DNA of 64,000 nt. Source: Lutjanus erythropterus. Its lineage: Eukaryota; Chordata; Actinopteri; Lutjaniformes; Lutjanidae. The stretch is taken from the NCBI GenBank assembly GCA_020091685.1, contig CM034610.1, positions 30,214,804 to 30,278,803 on the forward strand, written 5' to 3'. Made by a program: the position numbers and the translations under genes. The notes below the pieces were generated by a model. It saw only the letters and a list, made by a program, of their open reading frames with translations, searched no databases and was not told the DNA's origin. Within the stretch, counting starts at the first letter, position 1. Each line of letters opens with the position of its first letter. Positions 1-11,584 of the stretch are shown here, one piece after another.

Positions 1-3000
1 TGTGAATCCACAAATCAGATCATTTCCCTTGATTTCCTGAATCATCTAATGTTAAGATTTCATTCTAATCCTATTCACTTAATCCACTTGATCCACTTTG
101 TTTGAACCAAATCTGACAGCATCCAATCAAGTTGTAGAAGAGAACCCTGAAGAATTAACATTATATTACTGAGCTCCCTTTTCTACACAAATGAAATTAT
201 CCTTAGTTTCATTTTTTTAAAAGCATATGCAAAATGTGCAGATGCAACAACTTGCAACTTCATTCAACATCTGAAGTTGCACAAAGAGCTAGAGATGTGC
301 GCTATTAGTCGACTACACAATTAAACTTTGCCACCCTCGCTAGTTGGCATCAGAAACACTAGTTGATTAAGCCCACCACTAGTCGGGCCTGTGACCCCAT
401 CAGACAACAGTCCCTCTCGCCCACCAGTCGGACAGATGACAACTCGTAAACCAGCGTGGTTTGGTAGTGTTTTGATGTAGAAAATGGAAATAACGTTGAA
501 AGTAGACTGTGGCAGAACAAACTGGTATATCATCACTTGACCGGAGCAACATGTGACCACATTCAGCACAGACATGGACATTAACCTGCAAGCAGAGCAG
601 CAGCTGCTGCTGCTAGCACTGCTAACGTTAGCCACACTGTGTAGCAGGCTGGCAGCTAACAGGTAAACAATGCTGTTAACCTGCAGGCACTCTGATCCTT
701 TTAGTCTGAAAAGATAAAACGTTTAGTGACTTCTTGTCATGTTTTGTAGGTTAATGTGTAATGTGTGTATTGCACAGCGCAAAGTGACACACATTTCAGC
801 TGCATTTAAATTACAATTTGGTGACTGTAGACTGTGATTCATGACTTCAAAATGCTCTTAATAAGAACAGTATTTTTTCGGACAGTGTTTAACATGATCA
901 TTTAATAAGTTGTGCTCAATTTTAGCTGCTTTCTGACTGTTTTCTTTCTATTAGACTAGTTGATTAGTCTAAATTAAATTTTGTCTCAGGGAGATTAGTC
1001 AACAGGAACATCACTACAAAGAGGCTATTAGCATAGTTATTGAGTTAATGCTTAGCTAATATTAGCTTAGCAGCTGAGTAACTTTGTATATCAAACAGGC
1101 CGGAAACTTACTGTGACATTATGACTTGTTTGAGATTTGAAACTCAAAGTTTAGGACTTGGGAGATGACCTGGAACTTGTCAGTCTTGACTTGAGAGTTT
1201 AGTGCAAAGACTTCAGACTTACATGTAACAATCAGTCAGGATTTTTGTGGGCTCTTTTTGGGATTGTTGTGGCCTAAAATGCCTGATTTCACAGCAGCTA
1301 TTCTAAAAAAAAAATGTGATGCATGTTTTCAACTTGAAAACCATGAAGAAAGTTGTGATTTTTTGTGCCAAGAATTTTTTTTTTTTTGTATAGTTCATTA
1401 AAAATCAAAGGTAGCTTTTTTGCAGGGAGAACAAAACCACAGTCTGTTCTGCGTGTGTTCTCAGTAACCTCAGCAAAAAGGCCCGGGATTCCAAAATACA
1501 AAATCTGCTTTATTTGTAAATGAACAAGTGCACCTGGAGGGTATTCTACAAAGAAACAAAATCTTTTTGGGGCTTTTTGGACTCAGTCAAAACAGCATAA
1601 AATAAGACCTTATTAAAAGTGCACACAGCATTCATACACATCAACAACAATGACGAATCTTCTCAGTACCTGTGACAAAATAACAAAATAAAAATACAAC
1701 AATACAACAACATTATTTTCCATTTTTACCATATTCTGCCAATAGATCCCTCTAAATCTTGCACACATTTGTGATCATGCTTGGTACAAACAAAACTAGC
1801 TGTACTACTTGATTAAAATTGACTATTTCCTGTATTGTATCTGTATATGGATTTATTGTTTAAGTCATTTTTCCAAGCAAAATAATAAAAAAAAACATGT
1901 CCAGTTCCAGTTTCTCCATAGTGAATATTTGCGGCTTTTCTTTTACACACGTTCCAAAACTCATATATATATTAATGTGGTACCAAACGTAGCTGAAGAG
2001 AAATGTAATGATGATGATTGGTGAAAATAAATGGCAAATTAAACCATAAAGAATGTTAACCCTTTTTTTCCCCAGTAATCACAAACACAATGAGACTCCA
2101 GCCTTTTAAACCAGCTTCACCTTCACTGCTCGCAGCTGCACTTTGCCTGATAGGCAGTGCTACAACATCCCAAATTACCTCGCTGAGTACTGCATAATAT
2201 TGCCTTAATATTAATATTAATAGCAGAGGGAGGCTGGTTCAGGCACTGATGCTGTAAAATGAAATTCATCTGGAGACTGCAGCAGTGTGACACAGTAACC
2301 TTCAGAAATGCCACTGGCTCCCTTTAAGGCACAGGCATCATTAATCAATTCATACAGACAGAGAGCAGTGAAGAAGCAGCACTTCTCACTCACTGCAGGC
2401 CTGCATGCAATCAGATACTGATCTCCAAATATAATTCTGAGACGTCTTCACTCTAATTAAGAATATTCTGACTTGCATGTTAGTCTCTTGATGCTGTTTG
2501 TTCATTTTTCATGAGTTACATACGTATAAAAACACTGGCTCCAAATACAATCATATCTGCAAAATAGTCTTTTTTGGCAAAATTTGTCATTTTTGAATCA
2601 AAGATTTTCACAGTCTGAGAACTTAAATGTGTCTATAGTTCAGTTACTGGACGTGCAGAGCTTCTCTCCCGAGGCTGCAGCTGCTGTCCAGCATCACCTT
2701 TGCTGCATGCTCCGTCCTCCTATACACCGTGAATTAAGGATGTATTTGGACCAAACCAGAGCTGGTGATTGTTGGGACACTGGATGAAGGATGAACCAAG
2801 ACATTTTTGGAAAGTTCTGTAAAGTCTGAGTTAAGCTGACGATGATGCAAAAGAATTCTGGCAAGTTTGGCGAGAGCAAATAAACAGCTGTTTCTAGTTA
2901 AACAAACTGTCTCTTTCAAGTAAGGTCTAGGGCTGCACGATTTGGTGAGAAAATTCATACTGAGATTATTTTGTGATCCAATCTGACCCTGTCTGTGACA

Positions 3001-6000
3001 AAAACAAACACAAACAAGAAGCAAAGAAGCAAACGTCACCTGTTAAGTTTACAGTCTGTCATGCTGTTGCATTTCTCTGTGTACAATGACGCAGACAAAA
3101 AAACAAGAGCTGAAACTTTTTCATGAACAACTCCTTTCACCCTCTGTCATGACTTAACCAGAAAGTGCATGTGGTCCAGAGGATATTTTTCAATAAGTGC
3201 ACCAGCTAACATAAAATTCTATAAAATTCTATAGCTTCTATCTGTTTTATCCTGTAACTCTTATACACAGACTGACAACGAAGAAAAAACCAAACCCTCG
3301 ACAAGAAGAATCTCAGTCAAATCTGGTACTATTGATTTGAAACGTTTACTGTCAGGTCAGGAAGCAGCCCTGGTAACTTGTTGCTAAAATAATATTAACC
3401 TGTCAAATCAAGTTGAAAAGTGTCCTAACAGAACGTATGAAATCTTTCCAAACCTGTTTACAATGGAAAGCGTGCCATCTTGTTAGCACTTCAGCTAACG
3501 TTAACTTCAGTGTCTTGTGTATTAACTTACAGCATTAATGTTACAGTTCAGAATCATCTTGCTGCGTTAAGGTTAAAGTCCCACTGCGTCCATATTCTCA
3601 TCCCATTTTAACATCCATCACTGTTGCAAGTTACGAGGTAAATAAAAACGTAATGAAACAAGACCCACCGGTGTTCTGGTTTAATGAGCGACCGTGTTAA
3701 CTGGTGACTCAGCAAAATAAGTCAAAGCTAGTGATGATGTTGCGCTGTATTTAGTGACCCATCAGATTCTGTGACCTGCAGATCCTTTACTTAAGTAAAA
3801 GCTTTAATATCATAATGTAAAAGTAAAAGTACTAAGTAACGTGAAGTAACTTTACTTTTATTGTAGTAATCTATTTCGTACTTTTTACTTTACTTTTACT
3901 TTAGTACCTTACTTAGTACTTTTTCCTTGAAAGTAAAAGTAGTAATGTCTGCAGAAAATATGAACAGAAGATTTACCAGAATGCTTTGTTAAAATCACAC
4001 AACGGTTCTACAGAGGATTGGTTCGCCTTTTTCACCTCTTAAAGGTTTGCAGGTCTGTAGAATAAGAGAAAGAAAAGTGGACAGTGACTAAACCTGTCAG
4101 CTTGCATCACGTCTTAACCCACAAACACATGTTTCAAGCTCTAACCTGCCCATTTCAGCTGTCACTCACACTTAGTGTATCCTGTCACAGACATACACTA
4201 AACACAGCACTCTCAGATTTATAGTGAAGTGTCATTTCTACACTTTGAGCTGTGCCAGTAAAACATGAACAGACACAATCAGCTGCGTCACTGTAACCAG
4301 GCAAACAGAGGTGGGAGGTAACTAAGTACAAATACTATCTTACTATACTTAAGTACATTTTTTAGATTACTGTACTTTCTGTGAGTGTTTCTTTTACTGC
4401 CAACTTTTTACTTTTACTCACTACATTTTAACACAAATATCTGCACTCTCTACTCCTTACATTTTCACAACAGGCTTGTTATTTTACTTTCAATGCACAA
4501 TGAAAACAACGTAAAAAGACGTAACAAGACAAAAATGACGAGATAAAAAAAAGAATGATGAGATAAAAATGACGTAACAGATGTACCAAGATGAAAATAA
4601 CTTAAAAGGTGTAACGAGATGTGACAAGGCGTAAGAAGACGTAATGAGATGTAACAAGACACAAGACAAAAATGGCATAAAAAACATAACAAGATGAAAA
4701 CAATGTAATATTACAAAACAAAACAAAAATGAAATAAGTTGAGAATGACACAAAAGACATAAGACAAAAATGACATAACAAGACGAGAAAAACACCAATA
4801 CAAAACAAAAACAAAACAACATAAGATGAAAACGACATAAGACAAAGACGACCTAATGATACAAGACAAAACGAAAACAATGAAAGGTGAAAACGACATA
4901 AGACGAAAACAACATAACAATACAAAACAGAACGAAAACAACCTAAGACAAATACGACATAATACGAAAATGACGACAAAAACAAAGTAACAACACATAA
5001 CAAGATGAAAATGACATAAGTTCAAAACAACGTACAAAACGTAACAACACAAAAACAACGTAACAAGATGAAAACAATGTAACAAGATGAAAACAACATA
5101 ATACAAGACGAAAACAATGTGAAAGACGTAACAAGAGTAAAACAACAATACATAAAAATATGACAATGACCTCAAAGACGTAACAAGACAAAAATAAACA
5201 GTCAGTAGAAATGTCTGTCAGAGAGCCACTTTTTACTTTTTATAGAATACATTTCAGAGCCTGAACTTTTTCACTTTTCCTGAAGTACAGACGTTGAATC
5301 AGTACGTCTAGTTTTTTTGTGTCAGTACTTCTACTTGAGTACAGAATGTGTGTACTTTTGCCACCTCTGCCAAACAATAATATCAATGCACCTAAAATCA
5401 TTTGAATATGTTATCACATCAATTTTTGGTGCGTACTTGTACTTAATGGAAAATGCTTTTCACATATTTTGTTTCATGGTGTCATTAGTTATGCTTAAAG
5501 GGAAATATCTTATCAGTCCATTGTGTCACAGCAGGCAGAAAGCGGAACATATTACGGCCTGTGATATGAATCATTGCTAAAAACAAAATCTCCAATCTGT
5601 GAGTCAGTTTCCTCTAAAAAAGTCCAACAGGAACCACAGTCTGTAACACCTCTTACCTAGCTCCAGGGCCAAACAAACCAGCAGAAGAGAAGACTTTGAA
5701 ACAACAACACGAAAAACAAATGTAACTGAACAGGAGAGTTATTTTGTAAAACATGACAGAACATTTCACAGAGTTTAGTTAGTGGCTAGTTCATAAATGT
5801 CCAGCTATGATTTAAATATTAAAGGTCCAGTGTGTCATTAGTGTGTAATCACCTGAAAATAAAAATAATTGTTTTTGTAACCTCTGAATGAGCCCTTTAC
5901 ATCTACGTGTGGGCCGCCATGTTGACCCATCATGTTTCTACAGTAGCCCAACACTGGCTCTAGATATGAGCTTTTGTGTTTTTCATGACTTTTGCAGTTG

Positions 6001-9000
6001 TCCTACACACTTGGAACAAGGAGGGACTGGGAACCACTTGTTTAGGTTTTTTTTTTTTTTGACTTTCCAACTTTTTGACCAGAACTGGAACTGCTGTGAA
6101 GTCGTCCCCAGCTTTGACTTCCAACTTTCGAGATTAATGGAACGCAGCACTGGATACACAGACCAAATTCAGCTGAAAGTTCTGACGTTTTTAGGCAATG
6201 ATTATCAGCCAAGCTCAACGCTAGATACTTCATGCTTGTTATAATCTTTCTCTTCTCCTAGATGATATGCAAATATCTCACTTAACTTCATTTTACATGC
6301 AGCAACGGGTTTCTTAATCCTGACGAAAATACATGCAAAAAGTCAGGATTTTACTCAAAGTTCTCACTGTCTGATGGACTGATTTGCCAAATGTGGCAGA
6401 TCCCGCGCCAATGTGTACACATCTTCATTAACAAATGTGTTAAACTTAAATGAAAATTTCAAACATGTATGGTGCATGTGACACTTGGATAACAACCGCC
6501 AAGCACAGGCCTACCTGGGGTCCTGACCTCCACTTAGGGTCACCAAAGCATCAAAAGGGTCGCAATGGTCTCTTGATTTTAAGGGGTATAAGAAAAGTTT
6601 TTCTTTAAAAATATACAGTATGCCTGTATTCAGCATTTTATTTATTTCTGTGACGAAAAATAAATAAAATTGTTATTTTTAAAGTTTAGATTATTATTTA
6701 AGATATAAAGTTAAACAGCCTTGTCCTGCATTAGAGAAGTACGCTGTTAAAACAACCGAAGAGCTAACAGAACAATGGACGAGTGTCAGGGAGAAGAAAA
6801 CACGGACTATGTAAAAAAAAAGACGTCTATTAAATCTGTATGATTCCTACATTTTTTTGAAAATACATAATACCCTTACACAACCACATGAATTTTACAT
6901 TTCCAAAATCACATGTGAAATATGTGAAATGTGTTTTTCACATGTTAAACATGTTCTCTGCACATGGGAAACGTGATTTTGGAATATTTTCATAATGTAA
7001 TGTGTGAAACCCATGTAGATATTCACATGTGAAACACATGAACTTCACATGTGCAAAATCACATGTGAAGTTCATGTGTTTCACATGTGATTTCACATGT
7101 TAATCATGTTCTCTGCACATGGGAAATGTGGTTTTGGAACATTTTCATGGTGTAATATGAATAGTTGCATGTGAAACACATGCTGTGACCAAAACAGTTC
7201 AACACAGCTGAACAGGACGCAGCAAGGAACGAGTGTTGGTTAAATTACCTCGCCGTGGCTGGCGCTCCGGCCCTGTGGTGTGTCCTCTGGTAGAAAATAA
7301 AGTTTGGAGCTGGACAGCAGCTGATGATTGGTCCTGTCCTCCCACAGCAGCTGCAGCTCGGCAATGCAGAGCGGCTCCCCCGGCTGACAGCGCACCAAGA
7401 AGAAGTCTCCCAGCGACAGCAGCCGCTTCTGACAGCCAAGGTTGAACCGAAAAGCCTTGTAGAAGATATACGGTCCGTGTAGGCCGCAGGGTGAGCCCAC
7501 CCACTGCAGGAGAAACAAACACAAGGTGCTGATTATTAGAGGTGAGAAAAAAAGGAGCATAAAATCACAAATTAGGGGAGACCGGGGACGGTTGCAACAA
7601 TGCTTTTTTTTTATCCAATCTATGCTACAGAGATAACTTACTCTGACATGCTCAGTTAGAGCCTCTCCCCCCACCACAAAGACAGAAGACACATTTGACC
7701 TATGCTGCTGTATATATTGAAAAAAAACTTGTTTTGGGGGTTTGTAAGTTGTTTTTTCATGAGTTTATTTTTATCATACTGTCCCGACCATTTGTATGAA
7801 TTCATCAAAAATTTCAAACAGAGTTTGAGTCCTTGTTTTGGTGTCTTCCAAGTGAAATGTGTCTTGCTAGCACATTATGTTTTGTCATGACAGATAGGGA
7901 CAGTTGCAACAAGTTGTTACAGAATTATTCAATATAAACTAAACCAGTGGTTCCCAAGCTTTTTCTGGCCCGCCCCCCTTCAGAAGCCGACAAACGTTCA
8001 CGTCCCCCCACCCCACAATTAATATCAATAATTAATAATCACTTGGGAAGCAACTGATTAAAAAGGATTCACGCTAAATTTTAGTTTAATAAAGGTTAGC
8101 GCAATAGCATTGGCAAACTTTTGTTTGTTTATTTCCCAACATAAATCATATTCATTCAACTTTGTTTCACTCTACATTTCTCACATGGTCATCCACAGCA
8201 CCCCCAGTGGCTCCAACCCCCTCCAAGAGGGGCCGCCCCCCAGTTTGGCAACCACTGAACTAGACTCGGTTGCAGTTGTGTAAAATAAGCATGGTTAATA
8301 TAAGTTTGTTGTACTGCAAATTGTTCCACTCTTCTTGTCTCACACTTAAATATAGAGAGACTGAACAGCATCTTAAACATGTCCACACTGACTGAGGGTA
8401 GGCCTGTGATTTATGCAGAAACTAGCAAAACTCTATAGCAGTTATTTAATAAGCATTACTAAATACATAAATAAATAATGATATATTATTGAAAAAACGA
8501 TGCATGTTTTCAGAATACTATCTTACTGAGACATAAAGCTACAGCCGATTGGTTAAATAATGTATTTTTAACATGTTGCAACTGCCCCTTGAACATGTTG
8601 CAACTGTCCCCAGAGGCTCAGCTGAGCTATCACTAAATGATGGTAAAACAAACATTTATGGTGTTCAGTGATGCAAAGGACAATTGTGAAATAAAACAGA
8701 ATTTAAATAGAATTGAAACTGAAGGAATATATGAAACAAAATTCTTGGGAGTGATCATAAATCATAAACTTTGTTGGAAGCCACATATAGAATACATCAA
8801 AGGTAAATTATCTAAATATAAGTAAACACATATAGACCTTATGATTAAACTTCAGAAAGAGCTAATAGAATAATAAATTAAGCTGATTACCACAAATCTA
8901 CTGACCAGTTGTTTATAGAGTCCTGCACTTTAACATTTTTAGACTTTTTTTTTTTATTTAAAATGAATGGAAATACTGTTTGGAGTCCCTCCTGTTTGAA

Positions 9001-9734
9001 TTCAGTTTTTTCTTTTTAATTAAAAGAAGGAAATTATCATTTAAGAGGGCTGTGCATCTTTGAGACAAGTGAGAACCAGTGTGAAATACAGATGTGTTTC
9101 AGGACTGAGTCATGAGTCGAAATTGTGTAACTTTCTGTTGAGTTTCAAAAATGCCTTGAAGAGCAAAATAATGAAGGATTACAATGTAAAATGATTCATA
9201 CGTATAAATAATTCAGAGGAAATTTTCTTTTTCTTTTTTTTTTCTTTTTTCTGATATTCTGAGGTATCTTATCTTGATGAATTTTATAGGATAGAGGGGA
9301 AAAAAGCCTTTTTTTTGGTTGCTAACTGTGAATCTTATTGTGTGAAATAATATTTTTTTATCTGAAATAAACTATTATTTCATTAATTCATTCAACATCA
9401 GACTTCTTTCTATTAAATAAATAATATGAATGATAGCTTATATGTATTAACCTTTAAATGTACAGGTAAGGAGCGGACAAATGTTTAATATATAAAGATT
9501 TGGTTGATCTAATCCAAAGAGTAGCTGAGAGAAATTCAAAAAGGGTTACAACCGTCCCCAGTCACCCCTATTCATAAGATTTTTTCCCCAATAACACTGC
9601 AGTATATCGCATATTAACAAGCCTCTCCAGTAGATAACTGATCAAAATAAAATAGCATTTACAAAATAGACTCGCTGACAGTAATAACAGGCCTGCTGAT
9701 AGTAAAAGCGTACCGTGAGTGATCCGGGCTCCAT
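1..9734 (-). CDS. arid5b: arid5b, 5' part of gene (coding exons 1-2; continues beyond left edge)
   Basis: Partial gene span on the minus strand. ARID5B is a nuclear AT-rich-interaction-domain DNA-binding cofactor that acts with PHF2 in transcriptional activation. Only the N-terminal region that precedes the ARID is here: a 7-codon first exon (9,734-9,714) and an 85-codon second exon (7,503-7,249), joined at phase 0. Together they give an N-terminus beginning MEPGSL and running into WVGSPCGLHGPYIFYKAF, the characteristic start of vertebrate ARID5B. I found no exon for the next segment or for the ARID in 1-7,248, so those lie left of the window, consistent with the large introns of this gene in vertebrates. 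ARID5A lacks this N-terminal region, which favours ARID5B. A teleost duplicate copy cannot be excluded. Confidence 0.85.
290..1016. mobile_element. hAT-type non-autonomous element, copy 1 (TAGAGATGT family)
   Basis: Inverted ends TAGAGATGTGCGCTATTAGT and the complement of TAGTGATGTTCCTGTTGACT. Flanking 8-mers CAAAGAGC (282-289) and CAAAGAGG (1,017-1,024) match at 7 of 8 positions. A second, clearly related copy of about 600 bp is at 21,402-22,008, sharing the tract around GCAGAGCAGCAGC / CACTGCTAACxTTAGCCACA and the tail GTTTAACATGATCA. No transposase. Two independent copies, each with its own target duplication, fix the boundaries. Confidence 0.75.
1025..4305. other. arid5b intron 2, largely featureless
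   Basis: AT-rich intronic DNA. I see no exon with good splice sites. A fragment starting AGGGCTGCACGATTTGG near 2,928 is a common fish dispersed repeat (relatives near 31,815 and 49,398). The stretch 3,790-3,940 is an imperfect hairpin of AAGTAAAAGTACT / AGTACTTTTTACTT. Confidence 0.5.
4306..5369. mobile_element. hAT-like inverted-repeat element with internal minisatellite
   Basis: Left end CAGAGGTGGGAGGTAACTAA; right end is the complement of CAGAGGTGGCAAAAGTACAC. Sub-terminal AAGTAC/GTACTT motifs are typical of this non-autonomous family in fish. The flanking 8-mers do not match well, so the superfamily is tentative. The centre (about 4,494-5,200) is a minisatellite. A diverged right-half relative is at about 58,765-58,880. 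Confidence 0.5.
4494..5200. repeat. Degenerate AT-rich minisatellite (GTAACAAGACnAAAATGACATAA)
   Basis: More than 25 imperfect units of about 20-27 bp built from GTAACAAGAC, GAAAAcnAc and ATAA/GTAAAA words. Unit length varies, so it is not a clean tandem array. The complementary strand is free of stops over long stretches only because the unit lacks them; the resulting Phe/Leu/Val/Cys-rich peptides are artefacts. The same repeat occurs at 56,960-57,103 and 58,413-58,690. Confidence 0.75.
5370..6874. other. arid5b intron 2, no gene; dispersed-repeat fragment
   Basis: No exon seen. About 5,818-6,030 resembles a very common fish repeat: it begins TTAAAGGTCCAGTGTGTCAT and later has TTTCTACAGTAGCCCAACAC and TCCTACACACTTGGAA. 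No matching second end was found. Confidence 0.45.
6875..7185. repeat. Palindromic CACATGTG repeat block
   Basis: Many overlapping copies of CACATGTGAAA and its complement. A unit containing TTCTCTGCACATGGGAAA...TGT(G/A)(A/G)TTTTGGAA occurs near 6,951 and again near 7,107, about 156 bp apart. CACATGTG is a palindrome and an E-box, so the block has strong hairpin potential. It begins within 70 bp downstream of arid5b exon 2, in intron 2. Confidence 0.6.
7249..7503 (-). CDS. arid5b: arid5b coding exon 2
   Basis: Acceptor tctcctgcag at 7,504-7,513; exon of 255 nt (85 codons, phase 0 at both ends); donor GTAATT after the GAG codon ending at 7,249. Recognisable blocks in order are WVGSPCGLHGPYIFYKAF (residues 8-25), LLSLGDFF, CIAELQLLWED, QLLSSSKLYFLPEDTPQGR and a final HGE. 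This is the BAH-like N-terminal module of ARID5B. Some substitutions (NLGCQK, QPGEPL) are normal for a fish orthologue. Reading past the donor adds only Val-Ile before a stop, which supports splicing here. Confidence 0.9.
7945..8257. mobile_element. Small hAT-type non-autonomous element (CAGTGGTT family)
   Basis: Ends CAGTGGTTCCCAAGC (left) and TTGGCAACCACTG (right), inverted repeats typical of fish hAT-derived elements. Flanking 8-mers AACTAAAC and AACTAGAC agree at 7 of 8 positions, as expected for an aged hAT target duplication. No coding capacity seen. It lies inside the 7,575-9,568 element, so it inserted later. Confidence 0.65.
8637..8825 (+). pseudogene. LINE reverse-transcriptase fragment
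   Basis: A 62-codon open stretch contains KFLGVIINHKLCWKPHIEYI, the KFLGV-x-ID-x-L-x-W-x-x-HI signature found just after the catalytic palm of non-LTR reverse transcriptases (CR1/L2/jockey-like). The sequence degrades after 8,825. A short 3'-part relic, not functional. Confidence 0.5.
9714..9734 (-). CDS. arid5b: arid5b coding exon 1 (MEPGSLT)
   Basis: ATG at 9,734 followed by seven codons, then a GTACGC donor at 9,713-9,708. The short first exon, its phase-0 end and its residues (MEPGSLT, then W from exon 2) match the architecture I recall for vertebrate ARID5B. The sequence upstream (about 9,735-10,080) should hold the 5' UTR and promoter; I see no clear TATA box or CpG island there. Confidence 0.8.
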
Positions 9735-10203
9735 GTCGTCTCTGCACACTGATTCAACTCCGCACATTTTTCTCCAAACTTGTCGGCTTCAGTGGCTCGC
9801 AGGTTGGTCCTGGAAGTCTGCAGGGAGGAGGCAGCCTCATGTCAATATCAGGAGGGAAGAGCTCTCACACGGTGCGGAGAAAATGTGCACAATCACACAC
9901 AACATTTGTCCTGGCCGATCTGATCACACACACTCAGATAGTTTGGGGACTCTGCTCCGCTGAAATCACTTTAGAGAAAGAAAACGTCTCAGTGAGCCCA
10001 TCACCGTGAACCGGTTATCTTCTGTCAGTCCTGAGAAATACACAAACATGGAGAGAGCTCAGCCTGCATTCATGGATGAGGTAAAACGGAATTTCCAACG
10101 ATTATTGAAAGTTTATATTTTTGCTGCTTTTATTTTGAAAGCTTAACGTCCCCCATTTATATTATTATCACTCTATGAATCTGCAAGGACCTGTGACAAG
10201 GAC

Positions 10204-10254
<51 letters not shown>

Positions 10255-10782
10255 AATTAAATGTATTTAAAATACAGTTACTTTATTTTGCAATTTGTAA
10301 CTTGCTGGGCATAAAAAAGGATGTGTGTAACAAAATACCATAGAGAGCTAGGTATTTATGTATTTGTATATTAATATTGTAATATTAATTTCAAATAATA
10401 CATTATTCTCATGTAATGTCATTTATTATATGAGAATAAATGTATTTTATTCTCATATAATAAAATACATTTATTGTATGTCATATTAGTCTCAAATTGA
10501 TTTTTTTTTCAATTTAATTTTACTTAAATGTATTTACAAGTACAGGTATAAACAAAGAAACAGAATGGCACAACAACTCCAGCAGTCTCTTATTCCATAT
10601 TTTATTTATGTACCTCATGACTAGAAGCTTGAGGACAGGAGGTGCTTTGGTATTTAAGTAGATAAATCACCCAGCATGCACTACTGAAATCACAGCATCC
10701 CACCTCCAAGATGTCCTGATTGGCCATTTCAAATCTATGATGTGGGAAATTAGCAGATCTCATTTTTGTAATGTTGGAAGAG
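9735..10782. other. arid5b 5' UTR/upstream region and simple repeats
   Basis: Contains the likely 5' UTR and promoter of arid5b (minus strand) next to 9,735, a (GA)n tract at 10,206-10,250 and AT-rich palindromic sequence around 10,370-10,500 (ATGAGAATAAATGTATTTTATTCTCAT-like inverted arms). No further gene seen. Confidence 0.4.
10206..10250. repeat. (GA)n microsatellite
   Basis: Uninterrupted GA dinucleotides for about 45 bp. Confidence 0.95.
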
Positions 10783-11584
10783 TTAAAGGTGCAGTATGTA
10801 CCCACCGAGCATCCAATGTCATTTTCAACGTTGTCTTTTGGGCTACATCTGGTTGGTCCATTGTGGCCTTTGTTTATCCCAAATACAGAGGTTGAAAATT
10901 GGGCCACGTTTGGACCCTCTCATTTGGTCCAAACGCAGCACAAAAATACACGTTGAAATTTGGACTGTGTTTAGTCCACCTGAGCTGGTTTCAATTCATC
11001 TTTCACTTTCAACTTAACCAAAATCAAACTTTTCTTACATGACTGGCAAAGCCATTTTTTCAACGTCTTTTCAACCAATTTTTGCTGAGTGGGTAAGAAT
11101 TTACCACCGGGCAAATTTATTCCCCCATCAAATAGGGGGCATCATATCACCTGAATAGCCCCTCACTGCTGCTAACTGTAGCTGCCGTTAGCGAGTAAAC
11201 TCTGCAGCCTCCCAGTGAACACGGCCGGACTGGGGACCAAACACAATCTCTGAGATGATTTACAGCTGTTCCGATCAGGACAGCAGAGGCCTGAGAGGAG
11301 TGAGAGTGTGGTCAGACAGGAGTCAGCGCCCACATCCTGAGGCCTGAACGGGGCTGATGGCGGGGTCAGCCTCAGGTGCCAGGAGCCAAACGCTGCAAGA
11401 AAACTCCTTGAAAGTTTTTGTCCTGATGCCAGACAGTCACTCACTATGGCATTCTGAGGTACAATGTGGTAATAAAAAACTGGACGGTCCTCTCAACTCA
11501 ACAAAATACATAAACATCTTCACATTCAATTCTACTTCATTTTTGAATGTTTTAAATTATAATTCTTACATATTAGTCCTTTAA
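10783..11584. mobile_element. TTAAAGG inverted-repeat element (outer), interrupted
   Basis: Left end TTAAAGGTGCAGTATGTA, resumed after an insertion as TAAGAATTTA; right end is the complement of TTAAAGGACTAATATGTAAG. TTAA lies at both termini (10,783-10,786 and 11,581-11,584), compatible with a piggyBac-like TTAA target, though the TTAA may be part of the repeat. No transposase. The interruption is the element at 10,801-11,093. Confidence 0.55.
10801..11093. mobile_element. CCCACnnAGCA miniature element nested in the outer element
   Basis: Ends CCCACCGAGCATCCAATGTC and the complement of CCCACTCAGCAAAAATTGGT, with TA on both sides (10,799-10,800 and 11,094-11,095). Removing the element with one TA restores GTATGTAAGAATT, which matches the outer element's other terminal repeat (ATATGTAAGAATT inverted). 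This confirms the boundaries. No coding capacity. Confidence 0.7.

Larger units (their letters stand above)
7575..9568. mobile_element. 2-kb inverted-repeat DNA element filling arid5b intron 1
   Basis: Imperfect terminal inverted repeats of about 25 bp: left GGGGAGACCGGGGACGGTTG from 7,575, right the complement of GGGGTGACTGGGGACGGTTG ending at 9,568. Both ends are flanked by TA (7,573-7,574 and 9,569-9,570), suggesting a TA target duplication as in Tc1/mariner-like elements. The GGGACxGTTGCAAC motif recurs inside (about 7,897 and, inverted, about 8,575-8,612). I see no transposase. A hAT-type element and a LINE fragment lie inside. The element takes 1,994 of the 2,210 bp of arid5b intron 1. 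Confidence 0.6.

Noticed and set aside
4465-5191. Several long minus-strand reading frames (75-154 codons) rich in Phe, Leu, Val and Cys, like membrane proteins
   Set aside because: They are the complement of an AT-rich minisatellite whose unit lacks stops in several frames at once; no splice, domain or start evidence.
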